DNA of 64,000 nucleotides from Olivibacter domesticus (GTDB lineage Bacteria; Bacteroidota; Bacteroidia; Sphingobacteriales; Sphingobacteriaceae), in contig NZ_FOAF01000001.1 of NCBI RefSeq assembly GCF_900109575.1, forward strand, positions 558,001-622,000, given 5' to 3'. Below the pieces are notes generated by a model. The model had not been told where the DNA came from. It searched no databases and saw only the letters and a program-made list of their open reading frames with translations. The position numbers were made by a program, and so were the translations under genes. Positions within the stretch are counted from its first letter, which is position 1. Each line of letters starts with the position of its first letter. Below, piece by piece: positions 18,204 through 27,013 of this stretch.

Positions 18204-18233
18204 GAATGGTTATATACTTTAGTAATAAAAATA

Positions 18234-19424
18234 CTATGAAAGTACCTTTGAAACTAAATCTGCTGCTTCTTTTAATTGAATAGCAGAAAATACCTTTAAA
18301 CCAGATTCGTCAATAAGTTTCTTAGCCTCTTCAGCATTAGTTCCTTGTAAACGAACGATAATTGGTACCGGAATATTTCCAATTTCATTGTAAGCGTCTA
18401 TCACTCCTTGAGCTACACGATCACAACGAACAATACCTCCAAAAATGTTGATAAGAATTGCTTTAACGTTAGGATCTTTTAGGATAATATTAAAGCCTGC
18501 TTTTACAGTTTCAGCATTTGCCGTACCGCCAACATCTAAAAAGTTGGCAGGTTCACCACCAGCGATTTTAATGATATCCATGGTGGCCATTGCTAAGCCG
18601 GCACCGTTTACCATACATCCAACATTCCCGTCTAATTTAACATAATTTAAATTTGAACGACCAGCCTCTACTTCAGTAGGATCTTCTTCGGCCAAATCAC
18701 GCAATTCAGCATAATCTGGATGACGGTATAAAGCATTTTCGTCTAGATTTACTTTCGCATCAACAGCCAATATTTTGTCATCAGATGTTTTAAGAACCGG
18801 ATTAATTTCAAATTGAGAAGAATCAGTTGCGTCATAAGCTTTATATAAAGCAGCAACAAATTTAGTCATATCTTTAAAAGCAGCACCACTTAGCCCCAAA
18901 TTAAAAGCAATTTTACGTGCTTGGAAACCTTGTAAACCAATCGCTGGATCTACTTCTTCTTTTTGAATTAGATGAGGCGTTTTTTCTGCAACTTCTTCGA
19001 TATCCATACCACCTTCTGTCGAATACATAATGATGTTACGACCATGTGCTCTATCCAATAAAACACTCATGTAAAACTCTTTAGTCTCGCTAGCACCTGG
19101 ATAGTAAACGTCTTGTGCAATAAGCACTTTATTTACTTTCTTGCCAGCTGGGCCAGTTTGAGGAGTTACCAATTGCATGCCGATGATTGCTTTTGTTTTC
19201 TCTCTAACTTCATCGATGTTTTTGGCAAGTTTAACGCCGCCGCCTTTTCCGCGACCCCCTGCATGGATTTGCGCTTTTACAACAACCCAGTCAGAATTGA
19301 AATCTTGTTTTAACTTTTTCGCAGCTTCTACCGCCTGTTCAGGATTATCAGCAACGATACCTTCCTGAATGCGCACTCCGAAACTCTTCAATATAGCTTT
19401 ACCTTGATATTCGTGAATGTTCAT
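18234..19424 (-). CDS. sucC: Succinyl-CoA ligase (ADP-forming), beta subunit
   Basis: TCA-cycle enzyme subunit; with SucD it interconverts succinyl-CoA and succinate while making ATP. The ATP-grasp half shows [17 protein letters not shown] at the N-terminus and the nucleotide loop [20 protein letters not shown]; the C-terminal CoA-ligase half contains [21 protein letters not shown] and [20 protein letters not shown]. Length 396 is standard. No sucD is adjacent, which is usual in this group. Confidence 0.97.
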   Translation of the reverse strand: MNIHEYQGKAILKSFGVRIQEGIVADNPEQAVEAAKKLKQDFNSDWVVVKAQIHAGGRGKGGGVKLAKNIDEVREKTKAIIGMQLVTPQTGPAGKKVNKVLIAQDVYYPGASETKEFYMSVLLDRAHGRNIIMYSTEGGMDIEEVAEKTPHLIQKEEVDPAIGLQGFQARKIAFNLGLSGAAFKDMTKFVAALYKAYDATDSSQFEINPVLKTSDDKILAVDAKVNLDENALYRHPDYAELRDLAEEDPTEVEAGRSNLNYVKLDGNVGCMVNGAGLAMATMDIIKIAGGEPANFLDVGGTANAETVKAGFNIILKDPNVKAILINIFGGIVRCDRVAQGVIDAYNEIGNIPVPIIVRLQGTNAEEAKKLIDESGLKVFSAIQLKEAADLVSKVLS

Positions 19425-19527
19425 TATTTAAGAATTTTGCGGTAAAAATAGCATTTTATATTGTATATCACAATGATAATAGTGGCTAAAATGAAAGATT
19501 TTATGTATTTATTAATAAAATTTATTT

Positions 19528-20382
19528 TCAAGAATATGTGGCGTCTATATATCGTTTTTTAATCTGAATTTCCGCTTTTTCTCTTAAGAAATTTTTAAAA
19601 CCTTCGAGCGACTTAATAGCTTTTATTGACGTTACTCCTTCGTATGTGCTACGAATTTTGTTAAGTAATAACGTGTCAGTTAAAAAAAGATCATTTGCCG
19701 TTAAAACACCCTTTGTTAATCCTCTTTTTATAATCTTTGCTAACTGTATGTTAGCATAAACATATTCGGGGTGATTATAAATTTCCTGATTTACTTTTTT
19801 TGATAAATTATTGATCCAAATGGCCTGATTCTCCTTTTCAATAACAATCTTATTGTTTCTAATAGAAAGAAACCTAATGAAATTAATGGCTTCTTCTCTA
19901 CTTATTAAACCATATTGTAAAGCATCTCGAAGCGTATAATCTATACGGTCTGCGCATAAGTTCGGTGAGGGTTGCTCTAAGATTTCAAAATTTCCTTCCG
20001 TTATTTCTTGAATGTGATAACCGTACTGATGCAAGACATCTGGAATATCTGATTTTAGCAATAGTTCCATAAATACTTTTTCATGATAACTCTCTGTTAG
20101 ATCTTCCATAACGTAATCCCCAACATGTGAAAAAGCTGTATGAGATATATCATGAAGTAAACCTGCAATCTGTTCCATCTCACTTCCTCCAAGTTTTTTT
20201 ATTAAAAGCATTACACCGATTGAATGGTCTAAACGGGTGTGGGAAGCCTGTGGATTAATAAGAAAGATGCCACCACTTTGATGTATACCTTGTAGTCTCT
20301 GAACGGCTTTTGTTTTTAAAAGACTAGCTATAACCATTGGCATCTCGAAATTTCCGTACAGAATATTACTAATATTTACCAT
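19528..20382 (-). CDS. HD-domain phosphohydrolase
   Basis: Metal-dependent HD superfamily hydrolase related to the dGTPase-like/YdhJ group. The motif set is visible: TRLDHSIGVMLLI (first His), AGLLHDISHTAFSHVGDYV (the H-D pair) and LCADRIDYTLRDAL (last Asp), a typical H...HD...D arrangement. Activity on (d)NTPs is possible but unproven. The start is uncertain: the ATG at 20382 begins where the domain begins (MVNISNILYGNFEMP), but an in-frame ATG at 20433 is also possible. Upstream lies repeat cluster A. Confidence 0.85.
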   Translation of the reverse strand: MVNISNILYGNFEMPMVIASLLKTKAVQRLQGIHQSGGIFLINPQASHTRLDHSIGVMLLIKKLGGSEMEQIAGLLHDISHTAFSHVGDYVMEDLTESYHEKVFMELLLKSDIPDVLHQYGYHIQEITEGNFEILEQPSPNLCADRIDYTLRDALQYGLISREEAINFIRFLSIRNNKIVIEKENQAIWINNLSKKVNQEIYNHPEYVYANIQLAKIIKRGLTKGVLTANDLFLTDTLLLNKIRSTYEGVTSIKAIKSLEGFKNFLREKAEIQIKKRYIDATYS

Positions 20383-20498
20383 AGCACATAAATGAGCAAT
20401 ACGTTTACTAAAAAAATTACTTTCAACATGCAATTATACTAAAAATAATAGTAAATAACGAAATTACTATCAAGTTAAATAGTAGAGTAGGGAAATAG

Positions 20499-20562
20499 TT
20501 GAATAGTTAAGTGGTTGAATAGTCAAGTAGTTGAATAGTCAAGTAGTTGAATAGTTAAATAG
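20499..20562 (+). repeat. Octamer tandem array (8 x 8 bp), cluster A
   Basis: Exactly eight 8-bp units in register: TTGAATAG, TTAAGTGG, TTGAATAG, TCAAGTAG, TTGAATAG, TCAAGTAG, TTGAATAG, TTAAATAG. The alternate-unit pattern also reads as a 16-bp repeat. The array lies between the HD gene start and a heptamer array. Related octamers occur at 25866 and 33325. Confidence 0.9.
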
Positions 20563-20563
20563 A

Positions 20564-20616
20564 CTCACAACTCGTAACTGGCAACTCACAACTAATAACG
20601 AATAACGAATAACCAA
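20564..20616 (-). repeat. Heptamer array with shared 33-bp block, cluster A
   Basis: On the minus strand this is an unbroken heptamer array, units TTGGTTA, TTCGTTA, TTCGTTA, TTAGTTG, TGAGTTG, CCAGTTA, CGAGTTG, then TGAG (consensus NNNGTTR). Bases 20564-20596 are a 33-bp block that is base-for-base identical, in inverted orientation, to 25771-25803. It ends 3 bp from the nuoD stop codon. Confidence 0.9.
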
Positions 20617-20619
20617 CAC

Positions 20620-21816
20620 CTACCGATCTACTTCGCCCAATACAATATCAATAGAACCGAGTATAGCGATTAAATCTGCAATGAGTATGTTTTTCGACAA
20701 TTCAGGAAGCACAGAGAGATTGTTAAAGCTTGGAGCCCTAGCTTTGACGCGTTTTGGAATATCAGAACGGCCATCTGTAATAAAATAAAATCCCAGCTCA
20801 CCTTTTGGATTTTCAGCCCTTATATAATAGTCTTGCGCTTTTGGAGAAACTTTTTTAGGGACAAAGCCTCTCGGATCAAAGTCGGGTGTTCGCTTTAACT
20901 CTTTTTGTAACCTTTCTAAACATTGTTCAATGATTTTAACGGATTCTACAATTTCGTCTACTCTCACTTTATAACGATCCCAACAATCACCTTTTGCACC
21001 CATTTCTCCTTTTCCAATTGGAATATCAAATTCGATCTCAGGATATGCAGAATATTCATCAACACGTCGTAGATCCCATTTTAAGCCAGATGCACGTAAC
21101 ATCGGTCCTGAGCAACCGTAATTGATAGCCACTTCTAAAGGCAATACACCAACATTGGCCGTCCTTGAAATAAAAATTTGGTTGTTTGTTAATAATTCAT
21201 CCAATTCAACCAATTTAGGTTTAAAATAATCAATGAATTCTTTACATCGTTCTTCAAAGCCTACAGGTAAGTCGTAAAATAAACCCCCAACCCATATATA
21301 ATTGTAGAGCATTCGTGAGCCAGAGGCCCATTCTAGCATATTCATGATGTGTTCCCGATCTCTGAAACACCACATAAAAGGCGTAAATGCTCCAATATCA
21401 ATACCATATGTGCCAATCGCGATCAGATGGGAAGCAATTCTATTTAGCTCACAAACTAGTACACGAATGTATTCGATTCTTTTCGGAATTTGTTTATCTA
21501 TACCAAGCATACGTTCAACCCCCATAACAAAAGCATGGCTGTTATTCATTGATGCTAAATAATCCATTCTATCAGTAAATGGGATCGTCTTTCCATAATT
21601 CATGGATTCTGCATGCTTTTCGAAGCAACGATGCAGGTATCCCATGTGTGGAACAACTTCTTTTACGATCTCTCCGTCAGAAATAATTTCCAATCTTAAT
21701 ACACCATGGGTGGATGGATGTTGCGGCCCTATGTTTATAACCATTTCTTCTGGGCCTAAGTTTGCCATTTTTTCCTGGTAGGCTTTTAAGGCCGCATGTG
21801 TATCCGTTGTACTCAC
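20620..21816 (-). CDS. nuoD: NADH-quinone oxidoreductase subunit D (49 kDa)
   Basis: Peripheral-arm subunit of respiratory complex I that helps form the quinone-binding cavity. It shows [19 protein letters not shown] (the conserved His loop), [28 protein letters not shown] and [18 protein letters not shown]. The C-terminus [17 protein letters not shown]...DIVLGEVDR is canonical, so the gene is complete at 398 aa. It follows nuoC by 27 bp, but no nuoE or later nuo genes follow; the stop codon abuts repeat cluster A. Confidence 0.97.
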   Translation of the reverse strand: MSTTDTHAALKAYQEKMANLGPEEMVINIGPQHPSTHGVLRLEIISDGEIVKEVVPHMGYLHRCFEKHAESMNYGKTIPFTDRMDYLASMNNSHAFVMGVERMLGIDKQIPKRIEYIRVLVCELNRIASHLIAIGTYGIDIGAFTPFMWCFRDREHIMNMLEWASGSRMLYNYIWVGGLFYDLPVGFEERCKEFIDYFKPKLVELDELLTNNQIFISRTANVGVLPLEVAINYGCSGPMLRASGLKWDLRRVDEYSAYPEIEFDIPIGKGEMGAKGDCWDRYKVRVDEIVESVKIIEQCLERLQKELKRTPDFDPRGFVPKKVSPKAQDYYIRAENPKGELGFYFITDGRSDIPKRVKARAPSFNNLSVLPELSKNILIADLIAILGSIDIVLGEVDR

Positions 21817-21843
21817 TTCGTTGTCTATAATATTTTATTGTCT

Positions 21844-22338
21844 CTACTTAATTGGTATCCCATGATAAAGCTCCGCGTCTTTATAGTCCTTTCGTAAAGG
21901 ATACCCTTGCCAATCGTCAGGTAAGAGAATGCGTCTAAGGTCGGGATGCTTATCAAAAAATATTCCCATTAAGTCATATGTTTCACGTTCATGCCATTCG
22001 GCAGTTCGCCAAACGCTGCTGACACTCTCTATTTTAGGAAGCTGAGATTCTTCCCTTATGTTCGCAAGTTTTACTTTTAGTGTTAATTGTGTTTTATACG
22101 GAATGGACGCTAGGTGATAAACCACACCAAACCCTTCTTCGCCGTAATCTACACCCGAAATGCACGATAAAAAGTCGAACCAAGTCTCTTTATTTTCTTT
22201 TAATTCGGTACAAACACGCACAATATAATCTTCGTGTATAATCAAAGCAGGTTGCAACCCTTGCAATTCTTCATCTACTATACATTCTTGTCCAAATTTA
22301 GACAAAAGGATGTCTTTAATAACTGTTAATTCCATCAT
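21844..22338 (-). CDS. nuoC: NADH-quinone oxidoreductase subunit C (30 kDa)
   Basis: Complex I peripheral-arm subunit, as a stand-alone protein rather than a NuoCD fusion. The 164-aa chain carries the family signature WRTAEWHERETYDLMGIFFDKHPDLRRILLPDDWQGYPLRKDY. It starts directly after the pdxH stop codon (no spacer base) and precedes nuoD by 27 bp, so translation is probably coupled to pdxH. nuoA and nuoB, usual left neighbours, are not in the window. Confidence 0.96.
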   Translation of the reverse strand: MMELTVIKDILLSKFGQECIVDEELQGLQPALIIHEDYIVRVCTELKENKETWFDFLSCISGVDYGEEGFGVVYHLASIPYKTQLTLKVKLANIREESQLPKIESVSSVWRTAEWHERETYDLMGIFFDKHPDLRRILLPDDWQGYPLRKDYKDAELYHGIPIK

Positions 22339-22986
22339 TTATGGCGCAAGCCTTTCTATATTCCAACCTTTGTCAATTTTAGTATAAAGTATTCTATCGT
22401 GTAAACGACTAGCACGACCTTGCCAAAATTCAATTAAAGTTGGTAAGAGCTTGTAACCTCCCCAATGTGGTGGTTTTGGTACTATTTGATCTTTATATTT
22501 TGCAACGATTGACTGTAAGTTTTGTTCCAAAACGTTTCTATCTGTAATGACTTGACTCTGAGGGGAAGCCCAAGCTCCAAACTGACTTTCTATTGGTCTA
22601 CTGTGAAAATATTTTTCGGATGTCTCGGGGTTTACTTTTTTTACTAAACCGTTGATTCTTACCTGTCTTTGTAAAGCCGGCCAAAAAAAGACTAGAGAAG
22701 CATTCGGATTAGCTGTAAGTTCTTGCCCCTTATTACTTTGATAGTTTGTGTAAAAAACAAATCCGTTATCTTCTAAATCTTTAAGAAGAACAATACGCGC
22801 ATTAGGGGTCCCATTAGTGCTTACGGTGGCTAAAGTCATCGCATTTACTTCTTCTAAGCCGGCCTGTACGGCTTGTTCAAACCAAATTGAAAATTGAATT
22901 AAAGGGTTTTTATCTACTTGTTTTTCATCTAGTTCTAGTAGACGATAGTCAGTTCTTATATCTTCAATATTAATATTCTTTTGCAT
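22339..22986 (-). CDS. pdxH: Pyridoxamine 5'-phosphate oxidase
   Basis: FMN-dependent enzyme that oxidises pyridoxamine or pyridoxine 5'-phosphate to pyridoxal 5'-phosphate (vitamin B6 salvage and final step). Family blocks: ARIVLLKDLEDNGFVFYTNYQSNKG (FMN binding), VFFWPALQRQVRINGLVKKV, FHSRPIESQFGAWASPQS, and the C-terminal EFWQGRASRLHDRI with W-x-G-x-x-x-R-L-H-D-R. Length 215 is normal. It is the first gene of a pdxH-nuoC-nuoD unit, an odd pairing. Confidence 0.96.
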   Translation of the reverse strand: MQKNINIEDIRTDYRLLELDEKQVDKNPLIQFSIWFEQAVQAGLEEVNAMTLATVSTNGTPNARIVLLKDLEDNGFVFYTNYQSNKGQELTANPNASLVFFWPALQRQVRINGLVKKVNPETSEKYFHSRPIESQFGAWASPQSQVITDRNVLEQNLQSIVAKYKDQIVPKPPHWGGYKLLPTLIEFWQGRASRLHDRILYTKIDKGWNIERLAP

Positions 22987-23023
22987 CCACTGTATTATTA
23001 TGCCATTTGTTATTCCCGTAGTA

Positions 23024-23031
23024 CAAACTTA
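23024..23031 (-). promoter_or_regulatory. Candidate -7 box for pdxH-nuoC-nuoD
   Basis: Minus strand TAAGTTTG followed by T, a full match to TAnnTTTG, 38 bp before the pdxH ATG. No clear -33. Confidence 0.45.
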
Positions 23032-23190
23032 AAAAAACATACTAATTATTAAGACTTAAATATGTAAATTGATGGTAAATTAAGTTTGAAATCTGTTGGG
23101 GGGCAAAATCTGCAAAACATATTGTTATATGCTTAAAATTTCGGCCTCATATTTGTAGTAAAAGATTATACTTAATGATATAAATAGCAT

Positions 23191-23754
23191 ATGCTTAGCA
23201 ACATAACCCCACAACAAGGTAGCTTACTGCTCTCCGAACCATTCATGTTAGATCCTAATTTCCAACGTTCAGTTATTTTGTTGTGTGAACATGGTGAAGA
23301 AGAATCGTTGGGACTAGTTTTGAACCAACCGAGCTCACTTCTTCTAAAAGACGTTATGCTTGATATGCCAGATGCAGAATATCAGTTATTTGTTGGCGGG
23401 CCAGTGGGACAAGATAGCGTGCAATTTATTCATAAATGTTATGATCGTTTAAATAGTGGAATTGAAATAAGAGAAGGGCTTTATTGGGGTGGGAATTTTG
23501 AAGCATTAAAGCTGTTGATTAATGATCGATCCATCCGGATGGACGAAATCAAATTTTTTATAGGATATTCGGGATGGGGAGACGGACAATTAGCAAAAGA
23601 ATTAAAAGAAAATACCTGGATGATAGGAAACAGCTATAATCCGGATATTGTATTCGTAAATGATGAGGAAAATTTATGGAAGCAAGCTGTCATTAGTTTG
23701 GGGCCAAGATACGCACATGTAGCAGGATTTCCACAGAATCCGATGTGGAATTAA
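23191..23754 (+). CDS. YqgE/AlgH family protein
   Basis: Member of the YqgE/AlgH (UPF0301) family, 187 aa, fold known from structures but function unknown. Characteristic blocks: GSLLLSEPFMLDPNFQRSVILLCEH at the N-terminus, SLGLVLNQPS, FVGGPVGQDSVQFIH, and FIGYSGWGDGQLAKELKENTWM. It is a single gene; the TAA stop is directly followed by repeat cluster B and then by the convergent sigma-54-type regulator. Confidence 0.93.
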   Translation: MLSNITPQQGSLLLSEPFMLDPNFQRSVILLCEHGEEESLGLVLNQPSSLLLKDVMLDMPDAEYQLFVGGPVGQDSVQFIHKCYDRLNSGIEIREGLYWGGNFEALKLLINDRSIRMDEIKFFIGYSGWGDGQLAKELKENTWMIGNSYNPDIVFVNDEENLWKQAVISLGPRYAHVAGFPQNPMWN

Positions 23755-23836
23755 GTAGCAAGATATAAGACGCAAGTAGCAAGATAGATGTAGAACTTAA
23801 TAAATATCTTGATACTTGATACTCGGTACTTGATAC
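23754..23836. repeat. Repeat cluster B (21-bp direct repeat and TTGATAC heptamers)
   Basis: AGTAGCAAGAT occurs at 23754-23764 and 23775-23785, a period of 21 bp (three heptamers). Four heptamers follow at 23809-23836: TTGATAC, TTGATAC, TCGGTAC, TTGATAC. The first copy begins on the last base of the YqgE stop codon. AGTAGCAAGA also occurs at clusters D, E and G, and closely related AGCAAGAT at C and F. Confidence 0.85.
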
Positions 23837-23849
23837 CAGCTTTCTTATC

Positions 23850-25259
23850 TCAATTCTCTCTCTTCAAACCGTATTTTTCGATTTTACTATAAAGATGACT
23901 TCGCTGAATTTCAATGTCATCGGCAGTCTTAGAAACATTCCAAGCGTTATTTTCGAGTTTATATTTTATATATTCCCTTTCCGCATAGTCTTTATATTCC
24001 TGAAAAGACGAAAATTGATCAAAATGATTAAAACCTGCAATAACAGTTGGTGGATCAACTTTCCCTCCTGTTTCTGTTGTAGAAGGTTCTATAATAGGTC
24101 CTCCAGGATTAGCATACGCATAGACGTCTTTATCTGTTATCGATTTATCACTCAATATAATAAGTCTTTCTACCATATTGCGTAGCTCGCGGATATTACC
24201 TGTCCATGGAAGAGATTTCAATGCGTCTATAGCACCATTTGATATTTTTTTGATAGGCATACCGTAGTCGCTACAAATTTCTTCACAAAATTGTTCAGCA
24301 ATGGTGGGAATGTCACTTCTTCTTTCCGATAGAGGAGGTACATGAATTAGAATTACACTTAAACGGTGATACAAATCCATTCTAAAATTACCTGCTTCTA
24401 TTTCTTTCGAGAGGTCCTTATTTGTTGCAGCAATAACACGTACATTTACCTCTATTTCTTTATCCCCGCCAACTCTGGTAATTTTATTTTCTTGTAAAGC
24501 ACGTAGAACTTTAGCCTGGGCTGATAAGCTCATGTCCCCAATCTCATCTAAAAAAAGTGTTCCCTTATCTGCTTGCTCAAATTTACCAATGCGTTGTTTT
24601 ACCGCCGACGTGAAAGATCCTTTTTCATGTCCAAATAGTTCACTTTCAATTAGCTCAGAAGGTATAGCAGCACAGTTAACTTCAATCAGAGGAGAATTAG
24701 CTCGATTAGACTTTTCATGTAGCCACCTAGCTACCAGCTCTTTACCACTTCCATTTGCACCAGTAATGAGCACCCTTGCTTCTGTAGGAGCAACGCGTTC
24801 AATGGTTTCTTTTATTTTCGAGATGGCTTCTGATTCGCCTAATATTTCTCTTGTTTTACTAACCCTACGTTTAAGAACCTTTGTTTCTGTAACTAAATTT
24901 CCACGCTCAAGTGCATTGCGCACCGTGATAAGCAATCTATTTAAATCGGGCGGTTTAGAGATAAAATCATAGGCTCCTTTTTTACTAGCTTCTACGGCAG
25001 TTTCAACTGTACCATGACCGGATATCATAATAAATGGTAGGTCAGGTTTTATTAACTGAGCTTCTGATAGCACTTCCATACCATCCATTCTGCCCATTTT
25101 TATATCGCATAACACCAAGTCGACATTGTCCTTTTTGAGAACCTCAAGCCCATCAATTCCATTATCAACATCTACTACGTGATAATCTTCATATTCTAAT
25201 ATCTCCCGCAACGTACTTCTTATCGCACGTTCATCATCAATAATTAATATTTTAGTCAT
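23850..25259 (-). CDS. NtrC-type response regulator (receiver, AAA+, Fis HTH)
   Basis: Three-domain regulator: receiver (residues 1-120, phospho-Asp in LVLCDIKMGRMDG), AAA+ domain (about 140-370) and C-terminal Fis-type HTH (NNAWNVSKTADDIEIQRSHLYSKIEKYGL). The Walker A is variant (GANGSGKE), Walker B is GTLFLDEIGDMS. The loop that normally contacts sigma-54, GAFTGA, reads GSFTSA here, with changes at two positions. In classical regulators such changes impair sigma-54 activation, so target promoters may be unusual; related Bacteroidota proteins share the variant. No kinase gene is adjacent. 469 aa. Confidence 0.93.
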   Translation of the reverse strand: MTKILIIDDERAIRSTLREILEYEDYHVVDVDNGIDGLEVLKKDNVDLVLCDIKMGRMDGMEVLSEAQLIKPDLPFIMISGHGTVETAVEASKKGAYDFISKPPDLNRLLITVRNALERGNLVTETKVLKRRVSKTREILGESEAISKIKETIERVAPTEARVLITGANGSGKELVARWLHEKSNRANSPLIEVNCAAIPSELIESELFGHEKGSFTSAVKQRIGKFEQADKGTLFLDEIGDMSLSAQAKVLRALQENKITRVGGDKEIEVNVRVIAATNKDLSKEIEAGNFRMDLYHRLSVILIHVPPLSERRSDIPTIAEQFCEEICSDYGMPIKKISNGAIDALKSLPWTGNIRELRNMVERLIILSDKSITDKDVYAYANPGGPIIEPSTTETGGKVDPPTVIAGFNHFDQFSSFQEYKDYAEREYIKYKLENNAWNVSKTADDIEIQRSHLYSKIEKYGLKREN

Positions 25260-25303
25260 AGTTGTATATTGCGTAATATTCGCAATTATATGTTGATTAA
25301 ATA

Positions 25304-25682
25304 AAAAGTAAGCCTATAAGCCGGGTTCTGTTTCCGCCAGCAGGCGGATATCTATCATTTATCTAGCCCTACAATCACTCATAGGATCAAACGACCTACC
25401 CATTCTGAATCCGCTAAAAGCGAAGGGAGCGAGCAACCCCATTTCAGAACCTATTTGGCCTTTCAATTCCCGGGGTTTACCGCAATGTATGTCGCCATAC
25501 AAGGCCGTGAGCTCTTACCTCACGTTTTCACCCTTACTCCGATAATCGGGGCGGTTTATTTTCTGTGGCACTTTCCGTTCCCGACGAATCGGGACCTTCC
25601 CGTTAGGAAGCGAGATGCTCTGTATTGCCCGGACTTTCCTCCTCATCTATAAGATGCGGCGATAGATCAGCTTACTTTTCCT
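25304..25682 (-). ncRNA. rnpB: RNase P RNA (class A)
   Basis: Catalytic RNA that removes the 5' leader of pre-tRNAs. On the minus strand it contains the hallmark GAGGAAAGTCCGGGC (about 25650-25630) near the 5' end and ACAGAACCCGGCTTA (about 25330-25316) near the 3' end, which together form the P4 core. The ends are set by helix P1: 25670-25679 (GCTTACTTTT on plus) pairs perfectly with 25304-25313. Length is about 380 nt. A full -7 box sits just upstream at 25684-25691. Confidence 0.95.
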
Positions 25683-25683
25683 G

Positions 25684-25691
25684 CAAACCTA
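25684..25691 (-). promoter_or_regulatory. -7 box of rnpB
   Basis: Minus-strand TAGGTTTG followed by C, full match to TAnnTTTGY. It is placed so that transcription would begin at the 5' strand of helix P1 (about 25679), which independently supports both calls. Confidence 0.55.
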
Positions 25692-25723
25692 CTATAAAAA
25701 TATTAAAATTGGAAATAGGTATG

Positions 25724-25803
25724 TTGGTTATTAGTTGTTGGTTATTTGTTATTGGTAGCAAGATAACCTTATTAGTTGTGAGTTGCCAGTTACGAGTTGT
25801 GAG
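25724..25803 (+). repeat. Repeat cluster C, heptamer part with 33-bp block
   Basis: Heptamers TTGGTTA, TTAGTTG, TTGGTTA, TTTGTTA, TTGGTAG at 25724-25758, then CAAGATAACC, then the 33-bp block at 25771-25803 built of AGTTGTG, AGTTGCC, AGTTACG, AGTTGTG, AG. The block is identical to the minus strand of 20564-20596. It lies between the rnpB promoter and the cytochrome c gene. Confidence 0.9.
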
Positions 25804-25865
25804 CATGAGCGATAAGTGATCATACTCCAAAACTGATTTAACGGTTCTCCTATTAGACTAGTGAA

Positions 25866-25921
25866 CTATTTAACCACTTAACTACTCAACTATTTCCCTA
25901 TTTAACCACTTAACTATTCAA
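25866..25921 (-). repeat. Octamer array at the end of the cytochrome c gene, cluster C
   Basis: Seven 8-bp units on plus: CTATTTAA, CCACTTAA, CTACTCAA, CTATTTCC, CTATTTAA, CCACTTAA, CTATTCAA. Read on the minus strand they are TTGAATAG-type units, and the first one supplies a Glu codon and the TAG stop of the cytochrome c gene (stop at 25916-25914). Confidence 0.88.
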
Positions 25922-26348
25922 CGATTTCACAATTCTTCAAACTAGTACTTACCTCTTCTGTACTGATAAGTCCCAATTCATTTCCAAATGAATTTCCTAT
26001 ATAAGTTAGGATATAAGCAATTTCCTGATCTGTTAAATTGCTATTTGCAGGCATTTTCGTGTCAAATTTCCGATTGTCTACGGTTAATTGTTGTCCTATT
26101 CCGTATTTGACAAAACAAGCCAATTGATTTCTATGGCCACGAAGAAAAGACGTATCCGTTAGGGGAGGGTAAAGGTCACTCAGTCCTTCACCATTTTGAC
26201 TATGGCAATTTTCGCAATTGCTCGTATATAATGACTTTCCATTTGCAAAGAACTGAGCTTTCTTTATTTCCTCTTCTCCCTGGCATGCATTGGCAAGAAC
26301 TAAAATTACTGCACAGACAAACAAAATGGAAATGAGCGGATTTCTCAT
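25914..26348 (-). CDS. Lipoprotein c-type cytochrome
   Basis: Monohaem class I cytochrome c anchored as a lipoprotein: signal peptide with lipobox ending LANAC22, haem motif C45-E-N-C48-H49, and distal ligand Met99 in DTKMPANSNLTDQEIA. The fold matches small electron carriers that feed or are fed by oxidases. It begins 1 bp after the SCO gene stop, so they are translated together; SCO proteins deliver copper to oxidase CuA sites. The last two codons and stop are made of octamer repeat sequence, so the natural C-terminus may have been trimmed or extended. Confidence 0.9.
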   Translation of the reverse strand: MRNPLISILFVCAVILVLANACQGEEEIKKAQFFANGKSLYTSNCENCHSQNGEGLSDLYPPLTDTSFLRGHRNQLACFVKYGIGQQLTVDNRKFDTKMPANSNLTDQEIAYILTYIGNSFGNELGLISTEEVSTSLKNCEIVE

Positions 26349-26349
26349 A

Positions 26350-26982
26350 TTAATGATATTCTTTTAATAATATGTCCATGTCATCCATCAATTGTGAAAC
26401 TTGTTCATCATTCGTTCCATCGTAGGCACCGCGAATTCTTTTATCTTTATCAATAAGAATGAGCCACCCTTGGTGCTCAAAACCACCGGGAGCACTGCTG
26501 TTTTCTTTTGCGTAAACCATATATTTATCGGCAATACCGTAAATCGATTCCTGTGAGCCATGCACGAACTGCCATTGATCACCATTTACACCAAGTTTTG
26601 TGGCATATTTTTTTAATACCCAGGGGGTGTCATACTTCGTATCTATACTATGTGAGAGTATTTTTACCTCCTTATTACCTTTGTACTTATTGAGTACTTT
26701 TAATAGGTTTTTACTCATAATAGGACATATGCTCGGGCATGAGGTGAAGAAAAAATCGGCCACGTATATGCTGTTGTCGAAATCCTTATTGTTAATGATA
26801 ACACTGTCTTGATTAATGAAAGAGAAGGGTGGTATCGTTTGATAAATCGTATCAGTTACCATTTTACCATCTATTTCCTTTGTAGTCGGTTCTCTTTCTC
26901 CTAATATAGGGAGCTTTTTATTGCTTTGACCGCACGCTATTAAAAATAGCATTACAATAAGCAATGCTGGGTATCCTTTCAT
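26350..26982 (-). CDS. SCO1/SenC family lipoprotein
   Basis: Thioredoxin-fold copper chaperone family used in CuA or other cuproenzyme assembly. N-terminal lipobox FLIAC17. The copper site is intact: C82-P-S-I-C86 in FFFTSCPSICPIM and His170 in GGFEHQGWLILID. Length 210 is normal. The gene sits between a Met/His-rich helical lipoprotein and a lipoprotein cytochrome c, so all three products probably sit on the periplasmic face of a membrane together. Confidence 0.94.
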   Translation of the reverse strand: MKGYPALLIVMLFLIACGQSNKKLPILGEREPTTKEIDGKMVTDTIYQTIPPFSFINQDSVIINNKDFDNSIYVADFFFTSCPSICPIMSKNLLKVLNKYKGNKEVKILSHSIDTKYDTPWVLKKYATKLGVNGDQWQFVHGSQESIYGIADKYMVYAKENSSAPGGFEHQGWLILIDKDKRIRGAYDGTNDEQVSQLMDDMDILLKEYH

Positions 26983-27013
26983 TGATATGGTCGTTTTGTT
27001 TTTATGTGGCGCC

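Noticed and set aside
20499-20562. Possible CRISPR array
   Set aside because: Units are 8 bp with no spacers between them and no cas genes are nearby.
25625-25819. 64-aa plus-strand frame running through rnpB and repeat cluster C
   Set aside because: It lies over the RNase P RNA and its tail (LVVSCQLRVVS) is simply the translation of the AGTTNNN heptamers; not a gene.
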